NCBI RefSeq assembly: GCF_002210435.1
Contig: NZ_MZMV01000004.1
Location: 62,001-126,000 of the forward strand
Source: Micromonospora wenchangensis
GTDB lineage: Bacteria > Actinomycetota > Actinomycetes > Mycobacteriales > Micromonosporaceae
DNA: 64,000 bases
Direction of reading: 5' to 3'
Each line of letters begins with the position of its first letter. The first letter of the stretch is position 1. Made by a program: the position numbers and the translations under genes. Shown piece after piece: positions 27,339 to 35,099 of this stretch. A model generated the notes under the pieces. It made no database searches. It was not told where the DNA came from and saw only the letters and a program-made list of their open reading frames with translations.

Positions 27339-28234
27339 CGGCCACCGGGATCGCGCTGCGCACCGACGGGGTGGGCAAGCGTTACCGCAAGGGCTGGGCG
27401 CTGCGCGACTGCACCCTGACCCTGCCGGCGGGCGGCGTGACCGCCCTGGTCGGGCCGAACGGCGCGGGCAAGACCACGCTGCTGCGCCTGGTCGTCGGGT
27501 TGCTGACGCCGAGCACCGGGACGGTGGAGGTTCTCGGCCACGACGTCACCGCCAGCACCCCGCAGACGCTGTCCCGGGTCGGGTTCCTGGCCCAGGACCA
27601 CCCGCTGTACAAACGCTTCACCGTCGCCGAGATGCTCCGCTTCGGGCGGGCCTGCAACCTGCGCTTCGACCAGAAGCTGGCCGAACGCCGGCTGGCGAGG
27701 CTGGGCATCCCGCTCGACCGGAGGGCCGGTGCGCTCTCCGGCGGGCAGCAGGCCCAGGTGGCGTTGGCGCTGGCCCTGGCGAAGCGACCGGATCTGCTCG
27801 TCCTCGACGAACCGGTGGCCAGCCTCGACCCGCTGGCCCGGCACGAGTTCCTCCAGGTCCTGATGGGCGCGGTGGCCGAGGGCGGGGTGAGCATCCTGTT
27901 CTCCTCCCACGTCGTGCACGAACTGGAACGCGTCTGCGACCACCTGGTCGTGCTCAACCACGGCCGGGTCACCCTCACCGGCGACATCGACACCCTCCTC
28001 GCCGAACACCGGCTGCTCGTCGGCCCGCGCACGGCCACCGACGTGGACCGGGCCGACACCGTCGTGCAGGCCGTCCACAGCGACCGGCACACCACCCTGC
28101 TGGTACGCGACCGCGCGCTCCCCACCGCGCCCGGGTGGCAGGCCCAGCCCGTCGCCTTGGAGGACCTGGTACTGGCCTACCTGCGCCACCCCTGCGGGCC
28201 GGACGCGGCGACCACCCCGGAGGTGCCGGCATGA
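27335..28234 (+). CDS. ABC transporter ATP-binding protein
   Basis: This 299-aa ATPase has Walker A GPNGAGKTT (about residue 45), signature LSGGQQAQV (about 135), Walker B DLLVLDEPVASLDP (about 155) and an H-loop His in LFSSHVVHELER. The C-terminal extension of about 90 residues is typical of antibiotic/lipid-type ABC-2 exporters. It is the second gene of the GntR-ATPase-permease operon, overlapping both neighbours by 4 bp. Substrate is unknown; export of an envelope-active compound is the usual role of this operon type. Confidence 0.9.
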   Translation: MTATGIALRTDGVGKRYRKGWALRDCTLTLPAGGVTALVGPNGAGKTTLLRLVVGLLTPSTGTVEVLGHDVTASTPQTLSRVGFLAQDHPLYKRFTVAEMLRFGRACNLRFDQKLAERRLARLGIPLDRRAGALSGGQQAQVALALALAKRPDLLVLDEPVASLDPLARHEFLQVLMGAVAEGGVSILFSSHVVHELERVCDHLVVLNHGRVTLTGDIDTLLAEHRLLVGPRTATDVDRADTVVQAVHSDRHTTLLVRDRALPTAPGWQAQPVALEDLVLAYLRHPCGPDAATTPEVPA

Positions 28235-29196
28235 CCTGGTTGATCTGGCGGCAGCACCGCACCGAGGTCGGCGTGCTGGGCCTGCTCGTCGGCCTGTTCG
28301 GCATCGCCCTGCTCGTGCTCGGGACGCAGGCGCACGACCTGTTCCCCGGCGGTCCCGCCCGGTGCGCGGGGCAGGCCGCCGTCGACGCGGCCTGCGCGGC
28401 CTCCTTCCGCCTGCTCGACGAGGACTACGGGTACGTCGAGAACCTCCTCGCGGCCTTCTACCTGGTCCCCGTCGTCGTCGGTGCGTTCCTCGGGGCGCCG
28501 CTGCTCGCCCGTGAGCTGGAGGACGGCACCTGGCAGCTCGCCTGGACGCAGGCCGTGCCACGGATGCGCTGGCTCGCGGCCAAGCTCGTGGCACTGGCCG
28601 GCGTCACCGTCGCGCTCACCGGGACGTTCACCGCGGTGCTCACCTGGTTCCGGCAGCCGTTCGACGCGTGGGAGGGGCGGTTCCAGTACGACGCGTTCGA
28701 CCTGGAGGGGCTCGTCCCGGTGGCGTACGCGCTGTTCGCGTTCGCCGTCGCCACCGCCGCCGGGGCGATCCTGCGGCGCAGCCTGCCCGCCTTCGGCGTC
28801 GCGTTCGGGGCGTTCCTCGCCGCCCGGATGTCGGTGGCGCTGGTGGCCCGCCCCGCGTACGCCACCCCGCTCACCGCCATGCAGCCGGTCCCCGTCGGCG
28901 GCACGAACGCCCGGACCGGACCCGGCGTCGCCGACTGGATGATCGAACGCGGCTACGCGGACGCGACCGGGCACAGGCTCAGCTCGACCGAGTACCACGA
29001 GCTTCAGGACGCCGCCGACCGGGCCGGCACCAACCTCAACCAGTTCCTGCACGCCCGGGGCGTCCAGGAGTTCGGGGTCTACCATCCGGCCGACCGGTTC
29101 TGGACGTTCCAGCTCATCGAGGCGGCCCTGTTCGTCGCCGTCGCGGCGGTGCTGATCGGCGTGGTGGTGTGGCGGGTACGACGCCGCATGATCTAG
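28231..29196 (+). CDS. ABC-2-type transporter permease
   Basis: This 321-aa membrane protein begins MTWLIWRQHRTEVGVLGLL and has about six hydrophobic segments (about residues 15-37, 85-105, 130-150, 175-200, 205-225 and 295-317), with a larger external loop between the fifth and sixth. It pairs with the upstream ATPase, whose stop overlaps its ATG (28231, preceded by GGAGGTGCC). Last gene of the operon; a decayed reverse-strand gene fragment abuts its end. Confidence 0.85.
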   Translation: MTWLIWRQHRTEVGVLGLLVGLFGIALLVLGTQAHDLFPGGPARCAGQAAVDAACAASFRLLDEDYGYVENLLAAFYLVPVVVGAFLGAPLLARELEDGTWQLAWTQAVPRMRWLAAKLVALAGVTVALTGTFTAVLTWFRQPFDAWEGRFQYDAFDLEGLVPVAYALFAFAVATAAGAILRRSLPAFGVAFGAFLAARMSVALVARPAYATPLTAMQPVPVGGTNARTGPGVADWMIERGYADATGHRLSSTEYHELQDAADRAGTNLNQFLHARGVQEFGVYHPADRFWTFQLIEAALFVAVAAVLIGVVVWRVRRRMI

Positions 29197-29440
29197 CGGC
29201 CGGTCGCCCACTGCCAGATCGCCTTCCTCGCCAGGTCGGTCACCTCGGCCGGGCCCGCCTCATCCGCGACCCGCCACTGATCGCCCTGCTCGGGTGGTCG
29301 GATGCCTGGAACTCGATGCGCAGTACCTCGCTCTCGGGTGAAGAACGACGGAAGACCATCTTGTCGCGTTCGAAGCCGAACCCGGCGCGGGCGCACTCTC
29401 GGTGGGCCCGGCAACCTACAGCGCGTAGAGGATCGTAGGC
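29193..29440 (-). pseudogene. Frameshifted remnant of a small protein gene (DUF4304-like pattern)
   Basis: Two reverse-strand frames each read like protein over adjacent stretches. Upstream one frame gives RAGFGFERDKMVFRRSSPES then EVLRIEFQASDHPSR. Downstream another gives EQGDQWRVADEAGPAEVTDL then ARKAIWQWATGR before a stop at 29193-29195. A single frameshift near 29285 would join them. No start codon with a ribosome binding site is evident. The pattern resembles DUF4304-type proteins, but this is a weak resemblance. Confidence 0.4.
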
Positions 29441-29620
29441 GGCCTACACCCGCTTTCCACGAATTGCCGCACTGGTTGAGCCAACCCCGGTCAGCCCTCA
29501 CCGCACTCCACATGCCCTCCGCCGCCGGCCTGATCGCCAGCAACCGGGTTGCGCCGGAATCACCAGGCGATAGGCTATCCTGCCCTGGCTCAAAGACTTC
29601 GTACCTACGGGGGCGCGGCG
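29441..29620. other. Upstream region of the GT39-like gene
   Basis: No gene is supported here. GATAGGCTATCC near 29569-29580 contains -10-like hexamers and could be the promoter of the glycosyltransferase gene at 29621. Composition is more AT-rich than the flanks. Confidence 0.35.
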
Positions 29621-31285
29621 GTGCAGCCAGTCAGCAGTGAGCAAATTCGTCATCATGACGTTGCAACTGCCGCCCCCTCGGATGGGCCGAACACCCGAAA
29701 AGCGGCCCGCATCGTGACCCCCGGCCGCCTGGCCACTGCCGTCGGTCTCGCCGGCCTCCTTTATCGGGTCCTCCTGGTGGCGCTTGACGTTCCACCGTCC
29801 AACAGCGATGAAGGCACCGCCGGATTGGCGGCACTGCACATCGGGGAGGGTCGGCACTGGCCGGTATTCTTCTACGGCCAGCACTACATGGGGGCGCTTC
29901 ATTCCTATCTGGCGGCACCCCTGGTCCAGCTTTTCGGCACGCAATGGTGGGTAATCCGGGTGCCGGCCCTGGTCATGTACGCGTTGTTCCTGTTGGCACT
30001 CTACCAATTGACGAAGACTCTCTACACGCCATGGTTCGCCACCTTCGCTGTAACGATCATGGCATTCGGGTCGGATCGTGTCGTGAAAGATCAGGTACTC
30101 GGTGTCGGTGGATACTCCGACGTAGCCACGGCCACGGCGGCGTTGATGGCGGCATCGGCACTCCTGGCGTTGCGCCGGGCGCGCGGGCCGGGAATCTACT
30201 TCGGTTGGGGGCTACTAGCCGGCTACGTCGTGTGGACCCACTGGCTTGCACTGCCCTACGTAGCCACGGCCGTGTTCCTGGCAGGTTGGGCAGGCCGAGA
30301 GGTGTTGACCAAAGGGCGGCTCCTCCTTGCCGCCACCGGCTTCGCCCTCGGGGTGGCTCCCCTGATCTGGGACAACCTCCGACCCGGCAACCCCGACTCA
30401 CTGTCGGTCCTGCTTTCCGTCAGCGGCACCGCCGAGCCGGCCCCGTTGGTCGACCGACTGCACGGAGCAGTTCTTCTCGGTCTACCACTGAGTTCCGGCG
30501 TGTGTGGCCCGAGCCACTGCGAAACGTGGCAAATGTGGTGGGGGCCCGTCTACCTGATTCTGCTGATCGCGGCGACCATGATGGCGGCCGTTTCGTTTCG
30601 TCGGGCCGACACCCGGGATCGACGGCTACACGCCGGCCGGCTCGCTCTCCTCGCCGGTGGTGGGCTGACCCTGATCGCCTACGTGCTCAGCGCCTCATCA
30701 GCACTGACCCCCGTGGAGAGCGCCCGCTATCTCCACTACGGGCTCGTCTCGCTGCCAGCACTTCTCTGGCCGCTGTGGGCCGGCCTGAGTTCCGCAGCAC
30801 CGGGCAACCCCGGTGCGAACCATCTGACGACGGTGCGAGAGGTAGGCGGCTGCTTCGCGTTGACTGTCGCCCGGGTCGCGACGATCGGTGCGCTGGTGGG
30901 CAGCCTACTGGTCGCCAGCGGACAACTAGTTGTTCATCAGCCACAGTACGCGGCAGAGGCGGACAACGAGAGGCAATTGAAGGATCAGCTGCTCGCCGCC
31001 GGTCTCACCCGGATCTACACCGAATATTGGACCTGCGACAGACTGGCCTACGCGAGCGCGGAAGAGATTCGTTGCGCCGTGGTTGATGACAACCTGAACC
31101 GGGGGCACGATCGGTACCGACCGTATCGCGCCCAGGTGGAACGGGCGGATCGGGTGGCATACGTACTGCCCCGCGCGAGCGGACTTGCGGACACCTTTGC
31201 ACGATCGATCCCCACCGGGGTTCAGGTAATCGAAATCCGGGACATCGGGGGGTATCGAGTTTACGTCTGCCACCAACGTCAGTAG
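29621..31285 (+). CDS. Polytopic membrane glycosyltransferase, GT39/ArnT-like
   Basis: This 554-aa membrane protein has about ten hydrophobic segments and the early acidic motif PPSNSDEGTAGLAALHIGEG in the first loop. That matches the catalytic Asp/Glu loop of GT-C enzymes (PMT, ArnT and family-39/83 relatives), which transfer sugars from polyprenyl-phosphate donors on the outer membrane face. A periplasmic C-terminal domain of about 110 residues follows the last helix. The GTG at 29621 was chosen ahead of an upstream TTG that would add a non-helical stretch. Codon use is less GC-biased than in surrounding genes, suggesting later acquisition. Acceptor unknown; no cell-wall operon is adjacent. 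Confidence 0.7.
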   Translation: MQPVSSEQIRHHDVATAAPSDGPNTRKAARIVTPGRLATAVGLAGLLYRVLLVALDVPPSNSDEGTAGLAALHIGEGRHWPVFFYGQHYMGALHSYLAAPLVQLFGTQWWVIRVPALVMYALFLLALYQLTKTLYTPWFATFAVTIMAFGSDRVVKDQVLGVGGYSDVATATAALMAASALLALRRARGPGIYFGWGLLAGYVVWTHWLALPYVATAVFLAGWAGREVLTKGRLLLAATGFALGVAPLIWDNLRPGNPDSLSVLLSVSGTAEPAPLVDRLHGAVLLGLPLSSGVCGPSHCETWQMWWGPVYLILLIAATMMAAVSFRRADTRDRRLHAGRLALLAGGGLTLIAYVLSASSALTPVESARYLHYGLVSLPALLWPLWAGLSSAAPGNPGANHLTTVREVGGCFALTVARVATIGALVGSLLVASGQLVVHQPQYAAEADNERQLKDQLLAAGLTRIYTEYWTCDRLAYASAEEIRCAVVDDNLNRGHDRYRPYRAQVERADRVAYVLPRASGLADTFARSIPTGVQVIEIRDIGGYRVYVCHQRQ

Positions 31286-31407
31286 CTCTGGGCAGACGAA
31301 CCGGCTGCTCCTCGACAGGCCGGGAGACCGAGAGGCGATGAGGTGTCAGCGCTGCCCGGGCGTCCGCCGAGCCGCCGCCGGCCTGGAGGCGGCGATGGCC
31401 GGCGCTG

Positions 31408-32148
31408 TCATCTGTCCAGCTCTCCCGTACTCGCCCGGACGAAATCCGCCACGCCGCGCTGGGCGGGCGACATCCACGCGTATGTTGCGTCCACCGCGTA
31501 CAGGTAGAGACCGACAGCACCACGCGCGGCGGTCCAGTGCTCGGACGGCAGGACCCGAGCGAGCGCCTCGAACCACCTGGGGTCGCCGGCGGTGCCGTGC
31601 CACAAGGCATTCTCGCTGGTGAACAACTCGTGACGCGCGGCGGCCATGACGGGCGTCAGGTGGACCGCGATCAACTGCGCCTGGGCAGCCGCCGCGACGT
31701 CCCTGCGGTCACGGATCGCCGCCATGAGCTTCAGCGCCTCCTCGGCGAAGCCGGTGACCGTCTCAGCCGCCCACTGCTCCAGCCGCCCCTGCACCAGCGG
31801 CCAGTCCCACGCCTGAGCCTGGGCCCGCACAGAGGCGGCGACTCCGTCCGGATCGTGCAGGATCCGTGCGGTACGCCACGAGGGCACAGCCTGGGCGCAG
31901 ATCGCAGGGTCGAGAAGGTCCCCCTGCGCCTGGGTCACCGATTTCCCCTGCAACGCCACCAGGCGCGAGTCCCACACCGTCAGCTCGTACTCCGGAAGAT
32001 CGTTGCCGAGGCAGATGACGTCCAGATCGGAGAGCGCGTGCTGCTCGCCACGGGCGAAGCTGCCCACCAGGACGATGCCCTCGACGTCGGGACGGGTGGC
32101 CCGAACTGCATCGACGATCTTGTCCACGTTGTAGTTGTCACTGTTCAC
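31408..32148 (-). CDS. Nucleotidyltransferase-fold protein (aminoglycoside-adenylyltransferase-like)
   Basis: This protein of about 246 aa has the pol-beta-type nucleotidyltransferase signature GSFARGEQHALSDLDVICLG near residue 30 (GS plus DxD metal site). The remainder is helical, as in proteins that adenylylate aminoglycosides or protein targets. The true substrate cannot be read from sequence. The GTG at 32148 gives a compact start (VNSDNYNVDKIVDAVR); GTGs at 32154 and 32163 are alternatives and none has a strong ribosome binding site. It lies downstream of the erythromycin-esterase fusion on the same strand, 70 bp apart. Confidence 0.7.
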   Translation of the reverse strand: MNSDNYNVDKIVDAVRATRPDVEGIVLVGSFARGEQHALSDLDVICLGNDLPEYELTVWDSRLVALQGKSVTQAQGDLLDPAICAQAVPSWRTARILHDPDGVAASVRAQAQAWDWPLVQGRLEQWAAETVTGFAEEALKLMAAIRDRRDVAAAAQAQLIAVHLTPVMAAARHELFTSENALWHGTAGDPRWFEALARVLPSEHWTAARGAVGLYLYAVDATYAWMSPAQRGVADFVRASTGELDR

Positions 32149-32218
32149 GGCCACCGAATCCACTCTGCCCGGGTCTGCACGCCTGTGGGAGCCGGCGGGC
32201 TCGCAGCGCGTACTTCGA

Positions 32219-33805
32219 TCATCGGTTCCTGCGGTGCTCGCGATCAGCGGCGCGGGCACGTGCCTGATCCAGCAGTCGTTCCACCTCTTCCGCGGTGGCC
32301 GGGCCCGGGTTGACCACGCAGACCCAGCCCTGCACGGCGTAGGCGGGATGGGGCATCAGCTGGTCGGTCTGCGTGAAGTCGAGTTCGTCGCTGTGCGCGG
32401 CGAACTCCTCCGGCCCGTAGCCGAACAGGTTGCGGAACTCGGCGCGCCCGACCTCGATGTTGAGCCGGTATCGTCCGGGCCCGGACAGCCGGGACCGTTC
32501 GTCGAAACCGGGCACGTCGTGCCCGACGATCGTGGCGAACGGCCGCATCCGGTCCTCGCCGGCGAAGAAGAACCGGTCGCCCCAGGTGTAGGACGGCATC
32601 TCGGAGCCGGCTTCGATCCGCGTCTCGGTCACTGCGGGACGGCCGGCGATCCGGGCCGCGTCAGCCGCGCCGGGTTCCGAGCCGATGTGCAGGATCGCGT
32701 CGCAGGTCTCGATCGTGGCCGTGTCCAGCGGGAAGTACCCGAGCAGGTCCGTCACGCGTGGGCGCAGGCCGCTGCCGTCGGGCGGTGCGAAGACACCGGT
32801 CTGCGGGCCGAGGCGTTCCTCGTAGGTGCCGACTTCCGGTTGGCCGAGGCCGACCGGTCCGCTCGCCCCGAGGCTGCCGGCCACGTACAGGTATCTGCCG
32901 CCGAGCAGTGGCGACACGATCGAGCCGGCGCCGTTCCACTGTGCTGCGAGGTCCTGACCATCCCAGTGGGTGTCCCACCGGCTCGGGTGCCGCTGGAGGT
33001 GGGCGTTGTTGGCGGAGACCAGTACCGGTCCGCGGTCGCGTTCCAGGGCGAGGATGTCGAGCAGATTCTGCGCCATCAGCGCGTCCCGTGCCGCGAGCAG
33101 GCGGCCGATCCGCTGGGACTGGGTGCCCGGCTCGGCCATTGCGCCGTGGTAGGTGAGCAGGCCGATCGCCGTGGTGGCGAGCACCCTGGCTCGGTTCCAA
33201 GCCTCGACGGAGGTGTCGCCGATGAGACGGGGCGCGTCGGCGTACAGCTGGGATCGTAGGTCCTCGGCCAGGCCGCGTAGCGCGGCGGCCTGCGGTGAGC
33301 GGCCCGGTGAACGCGACGCGTCATACATGATCTCCGGGGCGCTCCAGCGGTCTTCCTCGCCGACCAGGCGGTCGAGATCGGTCGTCGCCGCGCCGAGGTA
33401 TTCGCACAGCTCACGCAGCAGCGGGCCGGGACTCGGCGCACCGGTGATCTCGGTCGGGGCGTCGAAGCCATGGAAGGTGACGCGCTCTGCCGGTGGCAGT
33501 TTCTCGTTGTGTTCGCGCAACCAGTCCACCAGTTCACGGGTGGCCGGGTGAGCACCCCAGCCGTGACTGATGCCGGTGCTCAGGTCCACCTCGTCGCGCC
33601 GACCCTGGACGTAGTCGTCGACGGCGAGGCCGGCGGCCCGGTCCGATTCGATCGCGATCGACCGGAAGCCGCGCCCGACGAGGGTTTCGAGGATCCGGTT
33701 ACGCAGACGGGGGAACGCCGGCTCCCCGTGGTAGGGCTCACCGATCGCGAGCAGGCGCGGCCGGCGGGCACGGACAAGGGACAGCAACTCGGCGTCGAAA
33801 GCCAT
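32219..33805 (-). CDS. Erythromycin esterase-like protein fused to a DUF6194-like domain
   Basis: The 528-aa product has an N-terminal erythromycin-esterase fold (about residues 10-370; IGEPYHGEPAFPRLRNRILE, IAIESDRAAG and SANNAHLQRH carry the conserved Glu and His). A C-terminal domain of about 150 residues (about 375-525: IVGHDVPGFDERSRL, YRLNIEVGR, PHPAYAVQGWVCVVNPGP) matches the pattern of DUF6194 proteins. Erythromycin esterases open macrolactones, though many relatives have other or unknown substrates. It starts at ATG 33805, 65 bp from the divergent TioE-type regulator, which probably controls it. Confidence 0.8.
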   Translation of the reverse strand: MAFDAELLSLVRARRPRLLAIGEPYHGEPAFPRLRNRILETLVGRGFRSIAIESDRAAGLAVDDYVQGRRDEVDLSTGISHGWGAHPATRELVDWLREHNEKLPPAERVTFHGFDAPTEITGAPSPGPLLRELCEYLGAATTDLDRLVGEEDRWSAPEIMYDASRSPGRSPQAAALRGLAEDLRSQLYADAPRLIGDTSVEAWNRARVLATTAIGLLTYHGAMAEPGTQSQRIGRLLAARDALMAQNLLDILALERDRGPVLVSANNAHLQRHPSRWDTHWDGQDLAAQWNGAGSIVSPLLGGRYLYVAGSLGASGPVGLGQPEVGTYEERLGPQTGVFAPPDGSGLRPRVTDLLGYFPLDTATIETCDAILHIGSEPGAADAARIAGRPAVTETRIEAGSEMPSYTWGDRFFFAGEDRMRPFATIVGHDVPGFDERSRLSGPGRYRLNIEVGRAEFRNLFGYGPEEFAAHSDELDFTQTDQLMPHPAYAVQGWVCVVNPGPATAEEVERLLDQARARAADREHRRNR

Positions 33806-33833
33806 GACCTCAACCGTATCGTTGAACCAACCT

Positions 33834-33845
33834 GTGAAACTTCAC
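33834..33845. promoter_or_regulatory. Palindromic operator candidate between esterase fusion and TioE-like gene
   Basis: GTGAAACTTCAC (5-bp inverted repeats around AC) lies in the only 65 bp separating the divergent genes. MerR-type regulators bind such dyads within their own divergent promoters. Confidence 0.45.
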
Positions 33846-33870
33846 TCGATTCCTGCTCGGAGACTGCCAC

Positions 33871-34578
33871 GTGAAGCCTCAAACTGCGAGGTACCGGCCG
33901 GTGGATCTGGGCCGGGCAGTCGGGCTGTCCGCGCAGGCGGTCCGCAACTACGAGCAGGCCGGGACGATCCCGCCCGCCGCCCGCACGGCCACCGGCTACC
34001 GGGTCTACACCGATGACCACGTGCGCGCGCTGACCGCCTACGTCGCGCTCATCGCGGGATACGGCCACCGCGCCGCCGGGGAGATCATGAAATCCGTGCT
34101 CGGCGACGACCTCCCGACGGCGCTGGCCGCGCTCGACACCGCGCACATACAGCTTCACCGCGACCGGGAGACCGTGGAACGAGTCGCCGCAGCGGTCGTC
34201 CTACTCGCCTCCGGCCCGCCGGCCACGCTGACCTCAGATCGGCCCATCACGATCGGAGTCCTCGCCCATCGGCTCGGTGTCACCCCGGCCACCCTGCGTA
34301 AATGGGAACGAGCCGGAATCCTGGCCCCAGCCCGGTCACGGACCGCCCGCACCTACCACGCCGACGACGTACGCGACGCCGAACTCGCCCACCTGCTGCG
34401 CCGAGGCGGCTACCCGCTGCAGCACATCGCGGCCGTGATCGAGCAAGTCCACGCTGCCGGCGGCCCCGGCCCGCTGGCAGCGTCGATCGACCAGTGGCGC
34501 GAACGGATCACAGCCCGCGGTCGGGCGATGCTCACCGGCTCGGCCCGCCTCGCGGACTACCTGTCCTCCTCGACCTGA
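33871..34578 (+). CDS. TioE-family MerR-type regulator with two helix-turn-helix domains
   Basis: This 235-aa protein has an N-terminal MerR helix-turn-helix (about residues 10-75: RPVDLGRAVGLSAQAVRNYE, GYRVYTDDHVRAL) and a second MerR-like DNA-binding domain (about 120-190: ITIGVLAHRLGVTPATLRKW, RTYHADDVRDAELA). Two MerR headpieces in one chain is the layout of TioE, the regulator in the thiocoraline locus. The start is GTG 33871. Transcribed away from the esterase fusion, it probably senses a compound that the esterase acts on. Confidence 0.85.
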   Translation: MKPQTARYRPVDLGRAVGLSAQAVRNYEQAGTIPPAARTATGYRVYTDDHVRALTAYVALIAGYGHRAAGEIMKSVLGDDLPTALAALDTAHIQLHRDRETVERVAAAVVLLASGPPATLTSDRPITIGVLAHRLGVTPATLRKWERAGILAPARSRTARTYHADDVRDAELAHLLRRGGYPLQHIAAVIEQVHAAGGPGPLAASIDQWRERITARGRAMLTGSARLADYLSSST

Positions 34579-34600
34579 CGCACAACAACGCGTGAAGCCA

Positions 34601-34660
34601 TCAGCCCACCAGGATGATGGCCGATACGGCACCGGTCGCGACGATCATTCTTGCGTCCAC
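34601..34660 (-). CDS. Possible 19-residue hydrophobic peptide
   Basis: GTG at 34660 follows GAAGGAGAAGACG on the reverse strand (good Shine-Dalgarno spacing) and encodes VDARMIVATGAVSAIILVG before TGA. A longer in-frame start would give about 32 residues. It could be a tiny membrane peptide or the tail of a lost gene; no homologue is recognised. Confidence 0.25.
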   Translation of the reverse strand: MDARMIVATGAVSAIILVG

Positions 34661-34844
34661 CGTCTTCTCCTTCAGGTCGGCCGCGGCGGAAACCAACACG
34701 GCGCCCACCTCGTCACATTTACTATCGCCGATTACTTTATTCGAGCCGCCTGAGAGACGACGCCCGGAATTCCGCAACTCGGGGGACCACGAGTTTCCCT
34801 TGGTTGGAACCAAGGGGGCAGGCCAGTGTCAGTGACCCAACGCG

Positions 34845-35020
34845 TCCGGCGGCCCTGGCCTTGCGGCCCTGTTGGAGTTGGAAGAACGACGGTCGGGCGG
34901 CGAGGAGAGCGACGCACCGTTCGGTCGGGACGTGGCCGGCGCGCAGCAGGGTGGCGCAGCCGGCCAGGATCTGGGCGAATCCGTCGGCGAGACCGGTCAG
35001 GTCGCGGTGTGAGGTTGCCC
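34845..35020 (-). pseudogene. Unidentified gene fragment
   Basis: One reverse-strand frame reads DLTGLADGFAQILAGCATLL and then RAGHVPTERCVALLAARPSF and FQLQQGRKARAAG, which has normal protein character. It has no start codon with a ribosome binding site and is not continuous with the NRPS. The family was not recognised. Probably a relic at the cluster edge. Confidence 0.3.
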
Positions 35021-35099
35021 TTGTCCGGACCGCTGGACACGGCCCTGGCCGCGCGGGGGCTCAGCCGGCGGGTCGGCGTCGCGGGGACCGGTGATCGGG

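Larger units (their letters stand above)
34579..35099. other. Gene-poor boundary region before the NRPS cluster
   Basis: These 521 bp separate the TioE-like gene from the end of the NRPS cluster and hold no intact gene of normal size. Two pieces read like protein on the reverse strand (34601-34660 and about 34845-35020). An AT-rich patch near 34715-34745 (TTTACTATCGCCGATTACTT) contrasts with the flanks and could be promoter debris. The region looks like a decayed cluster boundary. Confidence 0.5.
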
